Positions 51,322-61,805 of a DNA stretch of 64,000 nt are shown here, in pieces; positions within the stretch are counted from its first letter, which is position 1, and each line of letters opens with the position of its first letter. Source of the stretch: Symsagittifera roscoffensis (taxonomy: Eukaryota; Xenacoelomorpha; Acoela; Convolutidae); NCBI RefSeq assembly GCF_963678635.1, contig NC_087064.1, forward strand, positions 53,524,684-53,588,683. Direction: 5' to 3'. The notes beneath the pieces are model-generated. The model was given only the letters and a program-made list of their open reading frames with translations, had not been told where the DNA came from and made no database searches. Made by a program: the position numbers and the translations under genes.

Positions 51322-54300
51322 ATGAGAAAGGCCAAAATCATGGTAGTAACGAATTCAGAGTTCGTGTACACCTCCAAGTCTTTGTTTTGGCCGGACGTCA
51401 TAATGCTGGCCGCAGTTGACCTAGACCTATTGCAATCAGTGTCATTGGCTATAGGGGTACAGAGGCAGACAGAGATGAACCCGATAACGATTGTGTTTGC
51501 TGGCATCAATGACCATCTACACAGTAGAGGTTTTCTGAGCAGGCTCAGAGATCCTGCAACAGCAGAAAACGCAGTATGGCCAGCGATAAAAGACATCCTG
51601 GAGTCGATGGGTGAAGTGGTAGACGCGACGAAGGAGGGATCATTCAATAAAGTGACGTTGAGAGTAGTATTTGCGTTGTCTCCGGGATATGCATATCTCC
51701 CGGATGGACTGAAATTTGTGTATGCAATGGTAGCCTTACTTTCGGAGGGAAAATATGATGTGATCATATCGGCCCCGGATCGCATGATAGAAATGGAGAA
51801 CCTGAGGCCACTTAAGGCTGAACTGCCTGCAGTATGGTCAGATATCTCAAACGCGATGAGAGGGTTCAAGGACCACGCGCTACACATGTTGGTGTTGGAC
51901 GAAGTGCTGGGGTTGGAACTGTCCAACTTCAGTCGGCAACTCAAACTGAAACCAGGAATAGATGACGACCATCGAGTGATCACGGCAATGTCCAACGACT
52001 TATGGTTCCGAGCAATGGAAGTGGCGAGTGAAGACACGAGAAGAAAGAATTCACTGGAGACGAGAGCTCATCTGGAAGCGATGGTGCTGAGAACCAAGCC
52101 GGAAGCAAACCAGTGGCTACACCTGAATCCTAGAGTAGCGGCATTGGGTGCAGATGCTTTTCAGCAAGGCCCAGTAATGATCACTAAGATACACGCCTAC
52201 TTGTTGAAGGAGGTGAACCTGGCGGAAAATGCCGGAGAAAAGACAGCTGAGTTCGTGAACAGAATGTGTCAGATTACTCTGGAAACCTTCTGGACCAAGG
52301 AAGTGAAGGGACAGGAGGGATTTGAAAGGACAGACAGCATGCTAGAAGGGTTGGGAGTCGGATGGACCGCGTCCTTCTTGGCAAAAGTTTACCCGAAAGT
52401 CTCGCACTATTTGATAAAGGAATTCCTCCAAGCAGTAGTGAAAGTATCGATAGTGGAATTAATAGCCTTGTTCGTGACGTTCGGAGCGGAGAGTTTCGTA
52501 AAAGGACCGGTGATACTGCTTACGGATGGAATACAGAACCTGCGACTAGATGGACTTCTGACATTGATCGCAATAACCCACGGAAACTTGGGAGGACTGA
52601 TGAAACTGGCACGTTGTCCAGAGCAGATGAAAGAGAGAGTGAGGAATCTGGATATGAAGAAATCCACGGACTCGTGGAACAAAATAAGAGACCTGAGACA
52701 CACTATTATCCAGTATCTCTTGCAGCAAAATCGCTTTGGAACCGGAAAAGACGAGACAATTGAAAGAGAGGAAGATGTTAGACGACATGTTGGAGGCATG
52801 CCGCTGTTAACAGATTTGAGCTTAGCTATGAGAATCGATCCCTTGGCGCTGACCAGAGGAGTCACGGAGTTCGTGACAGTGATCTATGGACCAGCAGTCA
52901 CCTTTGCGTTCCCTGACGTTAAAGTGGAAGCATATAGGAGGTCGGTGTTGCACCTGAACCTCATATCGGCAGTGGACGGTAGTACACTGAACTGGTGTGA
53001 GCAGCACGCATTGCGAGAGCTCATGAGTGAAGATCTGTTATTTGCGAAAATATCGGAGCCAGAGATGACAGTCATCAATTTTGACGATCACTTCTGTTAC
53101 CGCATGGGAGAAGTAGAAAGAGGGCACATCGAGGTGTTTCCAAAGCTTTGGAATCTGAGGCCCTATGACAAAACGAATGGTGAAATGACCAGAGTGCCTC
53201 GTCTCACAGCAGCCTATCACAAAGTGAGAGAAGAGACGAAGGACTGGGGCGATTACAAGAAGCTACCGGAGGCAATCCCTGAATTCCCTCTGATAAGAAG
53301 GATGCTGCTCGGAGCAGTCTCCGTAGTACAAACTCCTAGATTGAGAGCATTCGAAACCAATGAAAGGAGAGTAGGGAATTTCTCGGTGACGATGGATCCA
53401 TGCTTCGTAGGGAGAAATGCCGCCGTGTTACATTACACACGATTTGCGTACACGGATCAAGCGACGAGAAGGCGAATAAGCAACGCCGCTACTCCCAAGC
53501 CTGGAAGATTTGATGAGGAATGGAAGGGACTAGGCTTAGCTCCGATGAGAATGAGAGGCAGGACAGAATTGCCTGAAGCCTCATTAATCCTGACCAGTGT
53601 GAAAAAGGAGATGAAAGTGGGAGGAATATTGCAGACGAGAACCTTCCTAGCACCCTTCGGTTGCGAAGAAATCAAAGTGGTCCATGGAGAAGAGGAAGAT
53701 AAATCAGCCGGTACATTGCTCATACCGAGATTCCAGGAAGAAGCTGACAATGACGAACAAGGACCATCGAGCTCGAACAAGGATAAGTCAGAAGGAGATG
53801 ACGGACAGGGTGGAAGCCGTCAGACGAAAGAACCCATGCAACAAGATCAAGCTGGTGGGGAAGACGACAGGGCATCGACAGGAGGAACATCCAGCCTGGA
53901 TTTCAATATCTTCAGTGATCTTGAGAATAATGCAGACACGTTGGAAACGACTGAGCCAGCGGATGAAGGCATCTCGACACTAGAACCTCCGTCAGCCTTT
54001 GAGGAAATGAAACGGAATTTGCCGGAGAGCAGCTCTCCTGGCAATTCAAGAAATAAAGACCAGAGAATCCTCATGGAATCACCTAGGAGGAGAAGAATAG
54101 AGGCCTCAGCCAGAGTACCTTTCTTGGGAACGCTGCCCGAAGAAGAATGGGAAGTACATCACCGAGACCACGAGAGTAGGACGGGATGTAAGCTGGACAG
54201 AGTGGCGTTCATGGAAGAAGTCTGGACTGTGGTTCAGAGCTATGGGACCCAATCCATCCTCAAAACAGGTCTCAATCAACCCTTGATGAGAGAAGTACTT

Positions 54301-57300
54301 GACAAGCTTGATGAGTGTGAAGGGAGACTGAGTGAATTATTGATCGACTCAGCCACTGATGAGAGTGAAGCGAATTCTCCCATCAAGATGACACCGCAGG
54401 ATGATGAAGGAGAGGTGGTGTACCTGTCAAGGACCAGGAGAGGAGCGATGCGATCGAAAATGGTGATTGATAAAATCAATGCGATGAAAATGAAGTTAGG
54501 CAGCAGAGTGATGCCGAGGAGAATTGGAAAGACAAAAGTGGATTCAGAAATATCGATGAAAGCTGGTAACTCAGCGAAAAGGAAGCGAGTCGAAGAAGTC
54601 ATGGATTTGGGGCAAGGTGATTATCAATTGTCTGGCACAGATAGAATATTAACCGATATAGCGATGGTGCCACCCATTCTCATGGCGGGGATAAAGTCAA
54701 CCGGTTATAAATCCAAAAGGAGTGACCGCACTCTAACTGGAGCAATGTTAGAAATGGAAATACTCAGCCAATGTGGAGAGAGCAAAATGAGGGACTTCAA
54801 ACCATCTCCCATGAATCATGGAAAGGGAAGTGTTGCAGGACAACTAACACCAGTGGAATACAACCGCCTAACAGTGTCTGAGACAGTGTCGATAGATGAA
54901 CCCACCGGTGGATACATGGAGATGTTGGAATACCGAAACTCGGCTAGAGGGTATGTAATGGCCCTGGAAGAAGAAAAAGCCATGGAGGGTTATCTGGAAA
55001 CAATGTTGCAAGGCACCACCCTCAAGCAGAAGGCGTATGGAACTTTGGCGTCGTCTGACGTGCAGGCGGAGACGATCGAGCAGTTAGTGAGCCTTCCATG
55101 GAAAGCAGTAGTATTGAGGTATTTCGAAGAAGAAATGAGGACTACGCCAAGAATACATGCTCTCGTGGCAGCACCTTACGTAAGGACAGAGTTACAACTC
55201 AGGCTCGCCTGGTGCATGATGGGACTGACTCGCGAGGAATATGACTCAGAGGAAAGAAAAAGGTCAAAAGAAGAAAAGGTGTTCCTTATGACGAATCTGA
55301 GGGATCTGATAGTCCAGGAGGGAGCAGCAGTAGCGTGTGCGAAGCGGAGAGATGCTCTCTGTTTCATTAGATTCCTGATAGAGCAGATTTCAGTACCTGC
55401 ATTAAACACTTGTGTTAAAATGTCGAGGGAAGGCGATGAGCGAACGAAAGCCTTGTTCTTGCTAGCACTGCTGGACATGCAGCAAAGTAAACCGATGAGG
55501 GTGAACATGAAAGAACCTGAAGAATTGGAACCGATGAAAAAGATAGATGAGATCAGAAGATTCCCAAACAAGGAGCTGAGACTCACTAAAGAATCTATGG
55601 GAGCATTGCCGAAGTCCAGTGAATACTGTGGACCGATCAAGAAGAAGTCATATAGCTATGTATCTGGGATCTTAGGGATAGCGTACAATCCTTTCCTGAG
55701 TGAAGACATACGTGATTGCTTGTTTGATTATGAGCAGGCGGTGTTACTAAGATTCTGGACGTCCAGATTTGTAACGATTAAAAGCGTCAACAATTCACAG
55801 GCCAAATTGGGACTGGTCTTGGAAGAAGAGGTGACTGCACCTTCAGTACCAAAATCCGACAAGAGAGTGGAGTTTGGGTTGGGATTCTCAGATGAATTAC
55901 TGAGAACGAGCTTGATGGCAGTGTGGGAATTGATGAGACCATCATGGTGTCCTAGTCCCAACGCTGACTCAATATTACGGGCGACACAAGACATACAGAG
56001 GGAACTGAATGCGGACTGTAACCTGCGTGACCTCAACATCATATATAATGTGATGATAACAGCCTCTAAGAGCAACGGAGAAGATAAAGTGGTGTTGCCT
56101 GGCTGGGGACCAGAAGACTGGGTCAAACCTGGTAGCTGTCTGGCGGAAGTCTGTGGACTAGAGGGTCACGTTTGTGGAAGTCTAGACTGTGTGAAAACCC
56201 TGGAGAAACAACACAAGCAGTTGACAGTATTGTTTGGAAATGTAGTGATGAAAGCAAGAACGGAAACGGAACTGATAGCAGATTGCCATGGAGGAACCGA
56301 TGTGAATCTAGTGACAGCACTAGGATTCTACAGCATGTTTGGTTCTTTAGAGTCACTATTGAATCTAGAACAGAAACATGAGATGGTCACAGCCATCAGC
56401 GTAGAAGTATTCCCAGGAGTTCTGCAGACTGAGCAGAAGTATATAGGAAAATGGAGGGAAGCAATCGAAACAGAGATGAACATCAGACACAGCGAAACTT
56501 ATTGTAGACCATCAGGAGCACGATATTTGGTGGGCTCAACGTTGGCTCCAATGTGCAAGAGCAGATATCCTGTACATTTCGTAGCTGTGGACGTAAAGAG
56601 TACAAGAACGATTGTGGATCAAGCCTTCTCAGTGCCGAAGTGTGTGAGATTAGCGAGGATGTCTGAAAAGTCTTACGAGTTACTATGTAAGATGTTCTCA
56701 GCAATTCCAGAGAGAACCAAAGAAGAGTTGGAGTCAATACTAGGAAAGAAGTTCATGGGATATGTGAGCGGGAACTTCAGTGACTTCGAAAAACAGAAAC
56801 AGGGAGGATCAACTGTCACAGATTACAATGCAGTAGATGAGAATGATGAAAACCACCGAGTGATGATGGAAGTGGAACCATTGCTGGAAGCTTCGGGAAA
56901 ACGTAATTGGAGGAGCATCATGTTGACGCATGATGAGTTTCCTTGCCACTGCTTGCTGCAGACCTGGTGGTATCCCAAGCGTAGTAATCTGATGTTGATC
57001 TGGGACTCTGGAGAGCTGCTCTCCATGGGTTTACCAGATTCATCACAGCCCGTAACAATAGTGATAGTGGGAGTTATGATGGCTATACGATGGCTGGAAG
57101 CTCATGTGAGAGAAAATAATAGACAAGAGGCACCAACGAGAGAACAATTGCGGAAATTAGATTGTCTGAAAGATTTAGATCTTTTTGAGACAATGTGCAA
57201 AGTTCTAAACATTCCGATGGAAGCGAAGAAGATATGGGCAAGAAAACGATTGATGCCATGGTTCAGAGCTAACATGACTGCATGGTTGTACGAGTATGCG

Positions 57301-57690
57301 AAAAAGCATATGTCGAAACATGGCAGAGTGTACAGTGAATATCAGCTGGACATTGGGCCAGGAGCTTTCAAGCTAGCTTTCGTGACTCATCGGAATGCAG
57401 TGACCACCGCTGTGAAAAGAATTTCCAGGACGAGCGAGCGTAGTGGAAATGAGAAGGCAGAGATGCTGAAAGAAGATTTGGAGAGAAACGTGACGTTGTG
57501 TCTCCACAACAGCTTCTGTAGAAACAGAGAATCAAACGTGGATCCCCTACCTTGCTGTAAACAGAGGGTGGAAGAGCAGAAGTGTTGTAGGACGGCTTCC
57601 AACAGCGTCAGGATAGTCAATGACGTGCTACAAGACACGAAAACCGAAAGTGCGGAGTCAGTGTCACAGGAGGAGGAAATGGAGCATTGA
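51322..57690 (+). CDS. ORF3: 2122-aa protein of unknown function (A2, intact)
   Basis: It has the same length as the A1 copy with no stops or frame breaks. Substitutions are scattered, but residues about 910-1095 (nt about 54050-54610) are dense in changes of one kind: A2 has A where A1 has G (Gly to Arg/Asp, Arg to Lys, Glu to Lys, Val to Met). Motifs NSE, GIND, DDDH and the C-terminal Cys/His clusters are kept. It shares its frame with ORF2, separated by a TAA and four codons. Confidence 0.8.
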   Translation: MRKAKIMVVTNSEFVYTSKSLFWPDVIMLAAVDLDLLQSVSLAIGVQRQTEMNPITIVFAGINDHLHSRGFLSRLRDPATAENAVWPAIKDILESMGEVVDATKEGSFNKVTLRVVFALSPGYAYLPDGLKFVYAMVALLSEGKYDVIISAPDRMIEMENLRPLKAELPAVWSDISNAMRGFKDHALHMLVLDEVLGLELSNFSRQLKLKPGIDDDHRVITAMSNDLWFRAMEVASEDTRRKNSLETRAHLEAMVLRTKPEANQWLHLNPRVAALGADAFQQGPVMITKIHAYLLKEVNLAENAGEKTAEFVNRMCQITLETFWTKEVKGQEGFERTDSMLEGLGVGWTASFLAKVYPKVSHYLIKEFLQAVVKVSIVELIALFVTFGAESFVKGPVILLTDGIQNLRLDGLLTLIAITHGNLGGLMKLARCPEQMKERVRNLDMKKSTDSWNKIRDLRHTIIQYLLQQNRFGTGKDETIEREEDVRRHVGGMPLLTDLSLAMRIDPLALTRGVTEFVTVIYGPAVTFAFPDVKVEAYRRSVLHLNLISAVDGSTLNWCEQHALRELMSEDLLFAKISEPEMTVINFDDHFCYRMGEVERGHIEVFPKLWNLRPYDKTNGEMTRVPRLTAAYHKVREETKDWGDYKKLPEAIPEFPLIRRMLLGAVSVVQTPRLRAFETNERRVGNFSVTMDPCFVGRNAAVLHYTRFAYTDQATRRRISNAATPKPGRFDEEWKGLGLAPMRMRGRTELPEASLILTSVKKEMKVGGILQTRTFLAPFGCEEIKVVHGEEEDKSAGTLLIPRFQEEADNDEQGPSSSNKDKSEGDDGQGGSRQTKEPMQQDQAGGEDDRASTGGTSSLDFNIFSDLENNADTLETTEPADEGISTLEPPSAFEEMKRNLPESSSPGNSRNKDQRILMESPRRRRIEASARVPFLGTLPEEEWEVHHRDHESRTGCKLDRVAFMEEVWTVVQSYGTQSILKTGLNQPLMREVLDKLDECEGRLSELLIDSATDESEANSPIKMTPQDDEGEVVYLSRTRRGAMRSKMVIDKINAMKMKLGSRVMPRRIGKTKVDSEISMKAGNSAKRKRVEEVMDLGQGDYQLSGTDRILTDIAMVPPILMAGIKSTGYKSKRSDRTLTGAMLEMEILSQCGESKMRDFKPSPMNHGKGSVAGQLTPVEYNRLTVSETVSIDEPTGGYMEMLEYRNSARGYVMALEEEKAMEGYLETMLQGTTLKQKAYGTLASSDVQAETIEQLVSLPWKAVVLRYFEEEMRTTPRIHALVAAPYVRTELQLRLAWCMMGLTREEYDSEERKRSKEEKVFLMTNLRDLIVQEGAAVACAKRRDALCFIRFLIEQISVPALNTCVKMSREGDERTKALFLLALLDMQQSKPMRVNMKEPEELEPMKKIDEIRRFPNKELRLTKESMGALPKSSEYCGPIKKKSYSYVSGILGIAYNPFLSEDIRDCLFDYEQAVLLRFWTSRFVTIKSVNNSQAKLGLVLEEEVTAPSVPKSDKRVEFGLGFSDELLRTSLMAVWELMRPSWCPSPNADSILRATQDIQRELNADCNLRDLNIIYNVMITASKSNGEDKVVLPGWGPEDWVKPGSCLAEVCGLEGHVCGSLDCVKTLEKQHKQLTVLFGNVVMKARTETELIADCHGGTDVNLVTALGFYSMFGSLESLLNLEQKHEMVTAISVEVFPGVLQTEQKYIGKWREAIETEMNIRHSETYCRPSGARYLVGSTLAPMCKSRYPVHFVAVDVKSTRTIVDQAFSVPKCVRLARMSEKSYELLCKMFSAIPERTKEELESILGKKFMGYVSGNFSDFEKQKQGGSTVTDYNAVDENDENHRVMMEVEPLLEASGKRNWRSIMLTHDEFPCHCLLQTWWYPKRSNLMLIWDSGELLSMGLPDSSQPVTIVIVGVMMAIRWLEAHVRENNRQEAPTREQLRKLDCLKDLDLFETMCKVLNIPMEAKKIWARKRLMPWFRANMTAWLYEYAKKHMSKHGRVYSEYQLDIGPGAFKLAFVTHRNAVTTAVKRISRTSERSGNEKAEMLKEDLERNVTLCLHNSFCRNRESNVDPLPCCKQRVEEQKCCRTASNSVRIVNDVLQDTKTESAESVSQEEEMEH

Positions 57691-58048
57691 CGAATGGTCG
57701 AGAAAACAAGAGGCAGCAAGAAAAAAAAATTGGAAGAATTTAGAAGTTTTAGAACTTCTAAACGACGAAAAAGAAGAGAACAAAGGGATGATGAAGAAAA
57801 GTCAAAACTCAGAATTGTTTTGTGTGTGTGAAAAACTCAAGTGAGAAACCAAGCAACCAAGTTGCAATTGAAAACTGAAACATTTAGTTGAGTTTTGAAT
57901 TTGTTGCATTTATAAATTTGCATTTTGATTTTAACAGAAGGGGCTTTAGAGACACTTATTATTTATTTAGAAAGGCTTAAGGGAAGAGTATATTTAAATA
58001 TTCCAGCCTGCATGATTGTTTTTAATCACTTAGGAAGATTGATCACTT
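57691..58048 (+). other. 3' noncoding region before A2 3' LTR
   Basis: It is homologous to 10596-10958. It starts with an A-run, then AT-rich sequence and the purine tract AAAGGCTTAAGGGAAGAG (about 57970). No gene. Confidence 0.6.
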
Positions 58049-59446
58049 TGTGGTGACGTGGAAGGCTTGAGTAATCTCTTGAGGAGGGAGGTTGTTGCAT
58101 TGTTCTTTCTAACCACAAAGTTTCTTAGTTTTAATATTCAGGACAATAAACAAGCAAAATTTCCGAAGGGAAGGAGCATAGTAGGATAATTTTAGCTTGT
58201 TGGTTGGCAGGACTGTCCTGCAAGCCAACACCTTTTAAATCTAAGAGAAAAAGTTTTAATCGGGACATTGACAATGGAAGTCAGAAAATATGTTTTATCT
58301 TAAGTCATATCCTCAGAGTGCAGGTTAATGAGAGAATTTGAAGGCTATAGTGATGTAGTATGATGCCATTTATATTCTGCGGTGAGTCGATGTGACGTGG
58401 ATAAAAGTAATTTCGTGCATTTTGTAAATTCTGTTCGATGACACTGTAACCATTTAGAACATTGCGCGATTCAATGAGGACATTGACCGGACTGTCCGGG
58501 GAGTATGTGACATTCGACCAGAATGGCCAAAATGCAATCTCTGCAGAATTCGGAATTTTAGCAGTGAGCCTTCCGGATTGGTGGTTTTTAAGAACTAAGG
58601 GCGTTATTGGAACGTTTAGCCAAACGGTGAAGGCCGGAATATTCTAGTATTTTAAAATTTCAAAAATTCGAATGATGACGTCACATTTCTGAGAAATGCT
58701 GAAACGGCCATTTTAAACAAAAACGAGTGAAAAAACAACAACATTAGTTGCGCTGACGAGAACAACTTTATCGAAATTGAAGAAGTCGAAATTGAAGAAA
58801 AACAGCAGCAGATTGCAGAGAACGTTCCGAGTTGCAACTATTGTGCTGCTACTATAGTTGCAAGGCCGTTGCGAACAACGGTGAAGGGTAAGAAACCAGC
58901 CTTCCGTGTTGTCGTGAAATCGAACTTAAGGAGCTTGATTCACCGGACTCAAGAATCCGGAAGGGTCTCGGGACGGAAAACTTTTATTGACTCATATGAA
59001 CTTTTAGCATCCTGTCATGTCCTGACTTGAATTTAATTGATATTTGGATTAGTTTTGACAAGGATGAGGTGCTAAGAGTTGGGGGGGGGGGGGAGAAAAG
59101 GGTTGATCCATCTTCGATGGAGATGATGATTTTTATCTACTGAACAAAAACAATAGTAATATAATAAGTAGTAGCCCTGTTTTTAGGAGTGACCTCGTGG
59201 TCTGGGGATACTGAGACCGAGCCATGAGCTCACTATTTTTGCATGTAATTCAGTTAATTTGAGCGTTCTGGTCGAAGCCGGAGAACAGTAACGTTTTTGT
59301 CGACCCGATGTTAGAAAAGACCACCGAAAAGTACTGGCTTGGTAGAGACGGTGAAAAACATGCAAAGCTCTGTTTAGACGCTAGCCAGTCGTCTTAAGAC
59401 TTAGTTTTGTTATGTGTCGATATGTATCTTCCGGGCGAATGTTACA
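58049..59446 (+). repeat. A2 3' LTR (1398 bp)
   Basis: It starts TGTGGTGACGTG and ends GGCGAATGTTACA. It is more diverged from the A1 3' LTR than the coding regions are, and has a G-run (59082-59093). It contains TGTCCGGGGAG at 58493-58503, the mid-LTR hairpin with one mismatch, and the 3' stems at 59189-59233 and about 59335-59391. Confidence 0.9.
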
Positions 59447-59662
59447 GTATATCTCTCGTGTACGATTCGTTTTGTTATATAATTCTTGTATTTGAAAACA
59501 CAGTTTTATTTTCAGTATTACAGAAATTCTGCAAAAGAAGAATTCTCGCTGTATAACAGGGTGCCATGATTATAAACAAGCTCTGGTTCAACTGGAGTTA
59601 TTTCAAATATGCTATCATCTCATCTTTTCTGATTGTGTCCTGTTGTGCAATTTGTAGTCATG
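59447..59662. other. Host DNA right of A2
   Basis: AT-rich sequence without a recognisable feature, between the A2 LTR and an older LTR fragment. Confidence 0.4.
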
Positions 59663-59999
59663 TTCCGATGGATATGATGATTTTTATCTTCTGAACAAAA
59701 ACAACAGTAATATGATAATAAGTAGTAGCCCTGTTTTTAGGAGTTAGTTCGTGACCAGGGGATACTCTGAGACCCAGCCATGAGTTCACTATTTTTGCAT
59801 GTAACTTAGTGAATTTGCGCGATCTGGCCGATAGCCTTGAAAAGTAGCGATTTTGTCGACCCGATGTTAATGGAACCCACAGTGACCTGGCTTTGGTAGA
59901 GACGGTTAAAAGCATGTTAAGCTGTGTTCAGACGCTAGCCAGTCATTTTAGGACCTAGCTTTATTTTCCGTCGGTATGTACTTCCGGGCTAATGTTACA
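59663..59999 (+). repeat. Diverged 3' fragment of a related LTR
   Basis: It matches the last 330 bp of the A LTR, from GATGGA-ATGATGATTTTTATCT to ...AATGTTACA, with many substitutions. Both 3' stems are recognisable. It is an old solo-LTR remnant lying 216 bp from A2. Confidence 0.8.
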
Positions 60000-60301
60000 C
60001 TTCAATCAAAGTTTTCCCTCGACTCTTACTGCACCTTCTTCGTCAAATGTCGATGCAACACATGTACAACTTAAATAACTTCTCTATCATAACCTTTCCT
60101 ACAACTCGTATAAACTCAATTTTGTTTTTGATTTACCCCATATCAGGTAATTAAAGTCTTTATCTATCTATCTATTTATCGACTGCTTTTGAGCATAAAA
60201 CCATTTTTGCGTAAAAAAGTAACATGAGTAGCAAGTGGGGAAACACTTCTTCTGTTCTCTTATCATCACTTCGGTAATGTTCAAAGTGTCGTCCTGAATG
60301 T
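60000..60301. other. AT-rich DNA with short TATC repeat
   Basis: A short TATC microsatellite lies at about 60160-60178. Nothing else stands out. Confidence 0.5.
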
Positions 60302-60631
60302 ATGCTCATTTTAGAGACCATGAAGCGCTTCCTCTTCATCAGATGTAAATATTTTACAGTCCTAGCTTTCGTTGGTTGCTGCTTAACATTCATGTTCTCT
60401 TCCTCTGGAAATGACGAAAAATTGTATAGAAACCGAATCGCCTCCCTGACTAGAATGGTATCCGACATGCAGTCATTGCTGTCTAGAACGGGACTCTCAG
60501 CTGTGGTTGGAATGGAAGTAGTTATTGAGACAACTGCAAAAATAGATTTTCTCCTTGTGGCGACAGAGTTTGATAGTCTTGACTATCGAGATTCATATAT
60601 TGCTCCTAATATTCGTGCTGCTATCGGAAAG
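60302..60631 (+). CDS. Candidate first coding exon of a type II membrane protein
   Basis: The open frame from 60302 (second Met at 60320) codes for about 110 residues. A basic N-terminus (KRFLFIRCKY) precedes one hydrophobic segment (FTVLAFVGCCLTFMF), then a polar region with a heptad-like stretch. This is the layout of a Golgi-type type II membrane protein such as a glycosyltransferase, but no family is recognised. A splice donor AAAG|GTATGT follows codon 110 (exon end about 60631); the frame stops four codons later if unspliced. The end of the exon is repeated at 63669-63735. Confidence 0.5.
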
Positions 60632-60896
60632 GTATGTTTATAGAGAAGTGTCAAGGCATTTTTTCATGTTTTGTGTTAAGGCATGTTGACCCTGATTTAT
60701 CTCAAGTTGTTACGCGACATTTTGTTCTTTTCACCTCTATTTGTTTCCAGCTATTGGTTATGTGGGCAGAAACAATAAGTAATATTCGGGTAAACTAATA
60801 AATTCTGGTCGAACAAGCAAGATAAGGACTTGATTAATGAAGGAAAGTTCCTTCTTAGCTTCGCATCCAGCTTGAAAAATATTTACCCAATTGCTT
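60565..60896 (+). repeat. Tandem segmental duplication, copy 1
   Basis: It is identical by eye to 63669-64000 (offset 3104 bp). It begins inside the exon at AGAGTTTGATAG and runs through the splice donor into the intron. It continues beyond the window in copy 2, so its true length is unknown. Confidence 0.85.
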
Positions 60897-61172
60897 AAAA
60901 TGAAAGAGAAAAAGGTCCCCGAGCATTTGCAAAACGCTTAGCAATTTCATCGGCTCAAAAATTGCCCTTAACATTTGTTTTTATTTTGGAATCCTAGAGA
61001 TTTTTACTTCTAATTTTTACTTTTATTACTTCGTTTCCTCGGATTGGTTGTCAACAGGATATCTGGGGAAGAAAATATGGGGGAAAAGGTTTTGAATCAA
61101 CCATCGGTATAAAGTATAGAGAAATACTGAAAGTGTACAATTTATGCTGGAATGATATTCGATGAGGAATGT

Positions 61173-61805
61173 TTATTGATTGTGGCACAAAATGTTTATG
61201 TCGGTGTCTCGGGTACTACAGGACGTGTATTGCTGTTTCTTCCGGTGTCCTCTCAAGGCTATCAAGGCAGTTTTCAGGATGGTGAAGGAGAGCTTCTTCC
61301 GGATATAGTTCATAGTGTCCGCATACGTACAGTTCAGCTTCTCACTCATTTTTTCCGCCAGTATAGCATGATATCGCTCTGCCTCCTCACCCATGGCGCC
61401 GTTGGTCGCAAAAATCAAGGGGGTAAAAGAGGCATGCTCTACCTGCAGAACGCGGTCGTTGTATTCGACTTTTTTCCGATTCTCATGAGTCTTTAGGAGT
61501 GGCTTCAGTTTTCGGTTCCTATTACTTGGAGCGTTCGGGTGTGTGAAACGGACGTCAAGAAACATTTTCTGCAGCGGCGCCCAAAAACCTCGACAAGAAA
61601 TATCCAGTCTTGCATTGTCTTCCAGATTGCTTCCACTTGCAAGTTCTTCATTTCCCGTCAATTGGATCAGACCGGGCTCAACGCTCACATCCTTGCACAC
61701 GTTACGTAAAAAAATATTGAAGAAAATATTGAAATAGGGGAAAAAATATTGAACTATAACTACTGGAAATAAAAAAAGGATAGCCGGTTGCTCTGCAAGT
61801 TGCAC
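61173..61805 (-). pseudogene. C-terminal fragment of a repetitive-element protein family
   Basis: On the minus strand, residues about 36-185 (61700 to 61250) match a pattern I recall from many hypothetical proteins of cnidarians and other aquatic invertebrates: NARLDI..RGFW, FLDVRFTHPNA, KKVEYNDRVLQVEHASFTPL, ATNGAMGEEA, and RKKLSF..LKTALIALRG near the usual C-terminus. LDI...DVR recalls a PD-(D/E)XK nuclease core, which would fit a transposon role; this is inference. No protein start with a normal N-terminal part is present, so it is probably a truncated element copy. Confidence 0.5.

Larger units (their letters stand above)
35710..59446 (+). mobile_element. Giant LTR retrotransposon, family A, copy A2
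   Basis: It contains the 5' LTR end, primer site, 3-kb leader, gag-pol in three frames, ORF2 split by a stop, intact ORF3 and 3' LTR. Together with the missing part of the 5' LTR it would be about 25 kb. It is nearly identical to A1 over the shared 12 kb. The plant Ogre elements and the planarian Burro elements are the giant LTR retrotransposons I know of for comparison; I cannot tell whether this family is related to either. Confidence 0.88.

Noticed and set aside
61152-61496. 114-codon plus-strand ORF
   Set aside because: It is antisense to the recognisable minus-strand protein fragment at 61250-61700.
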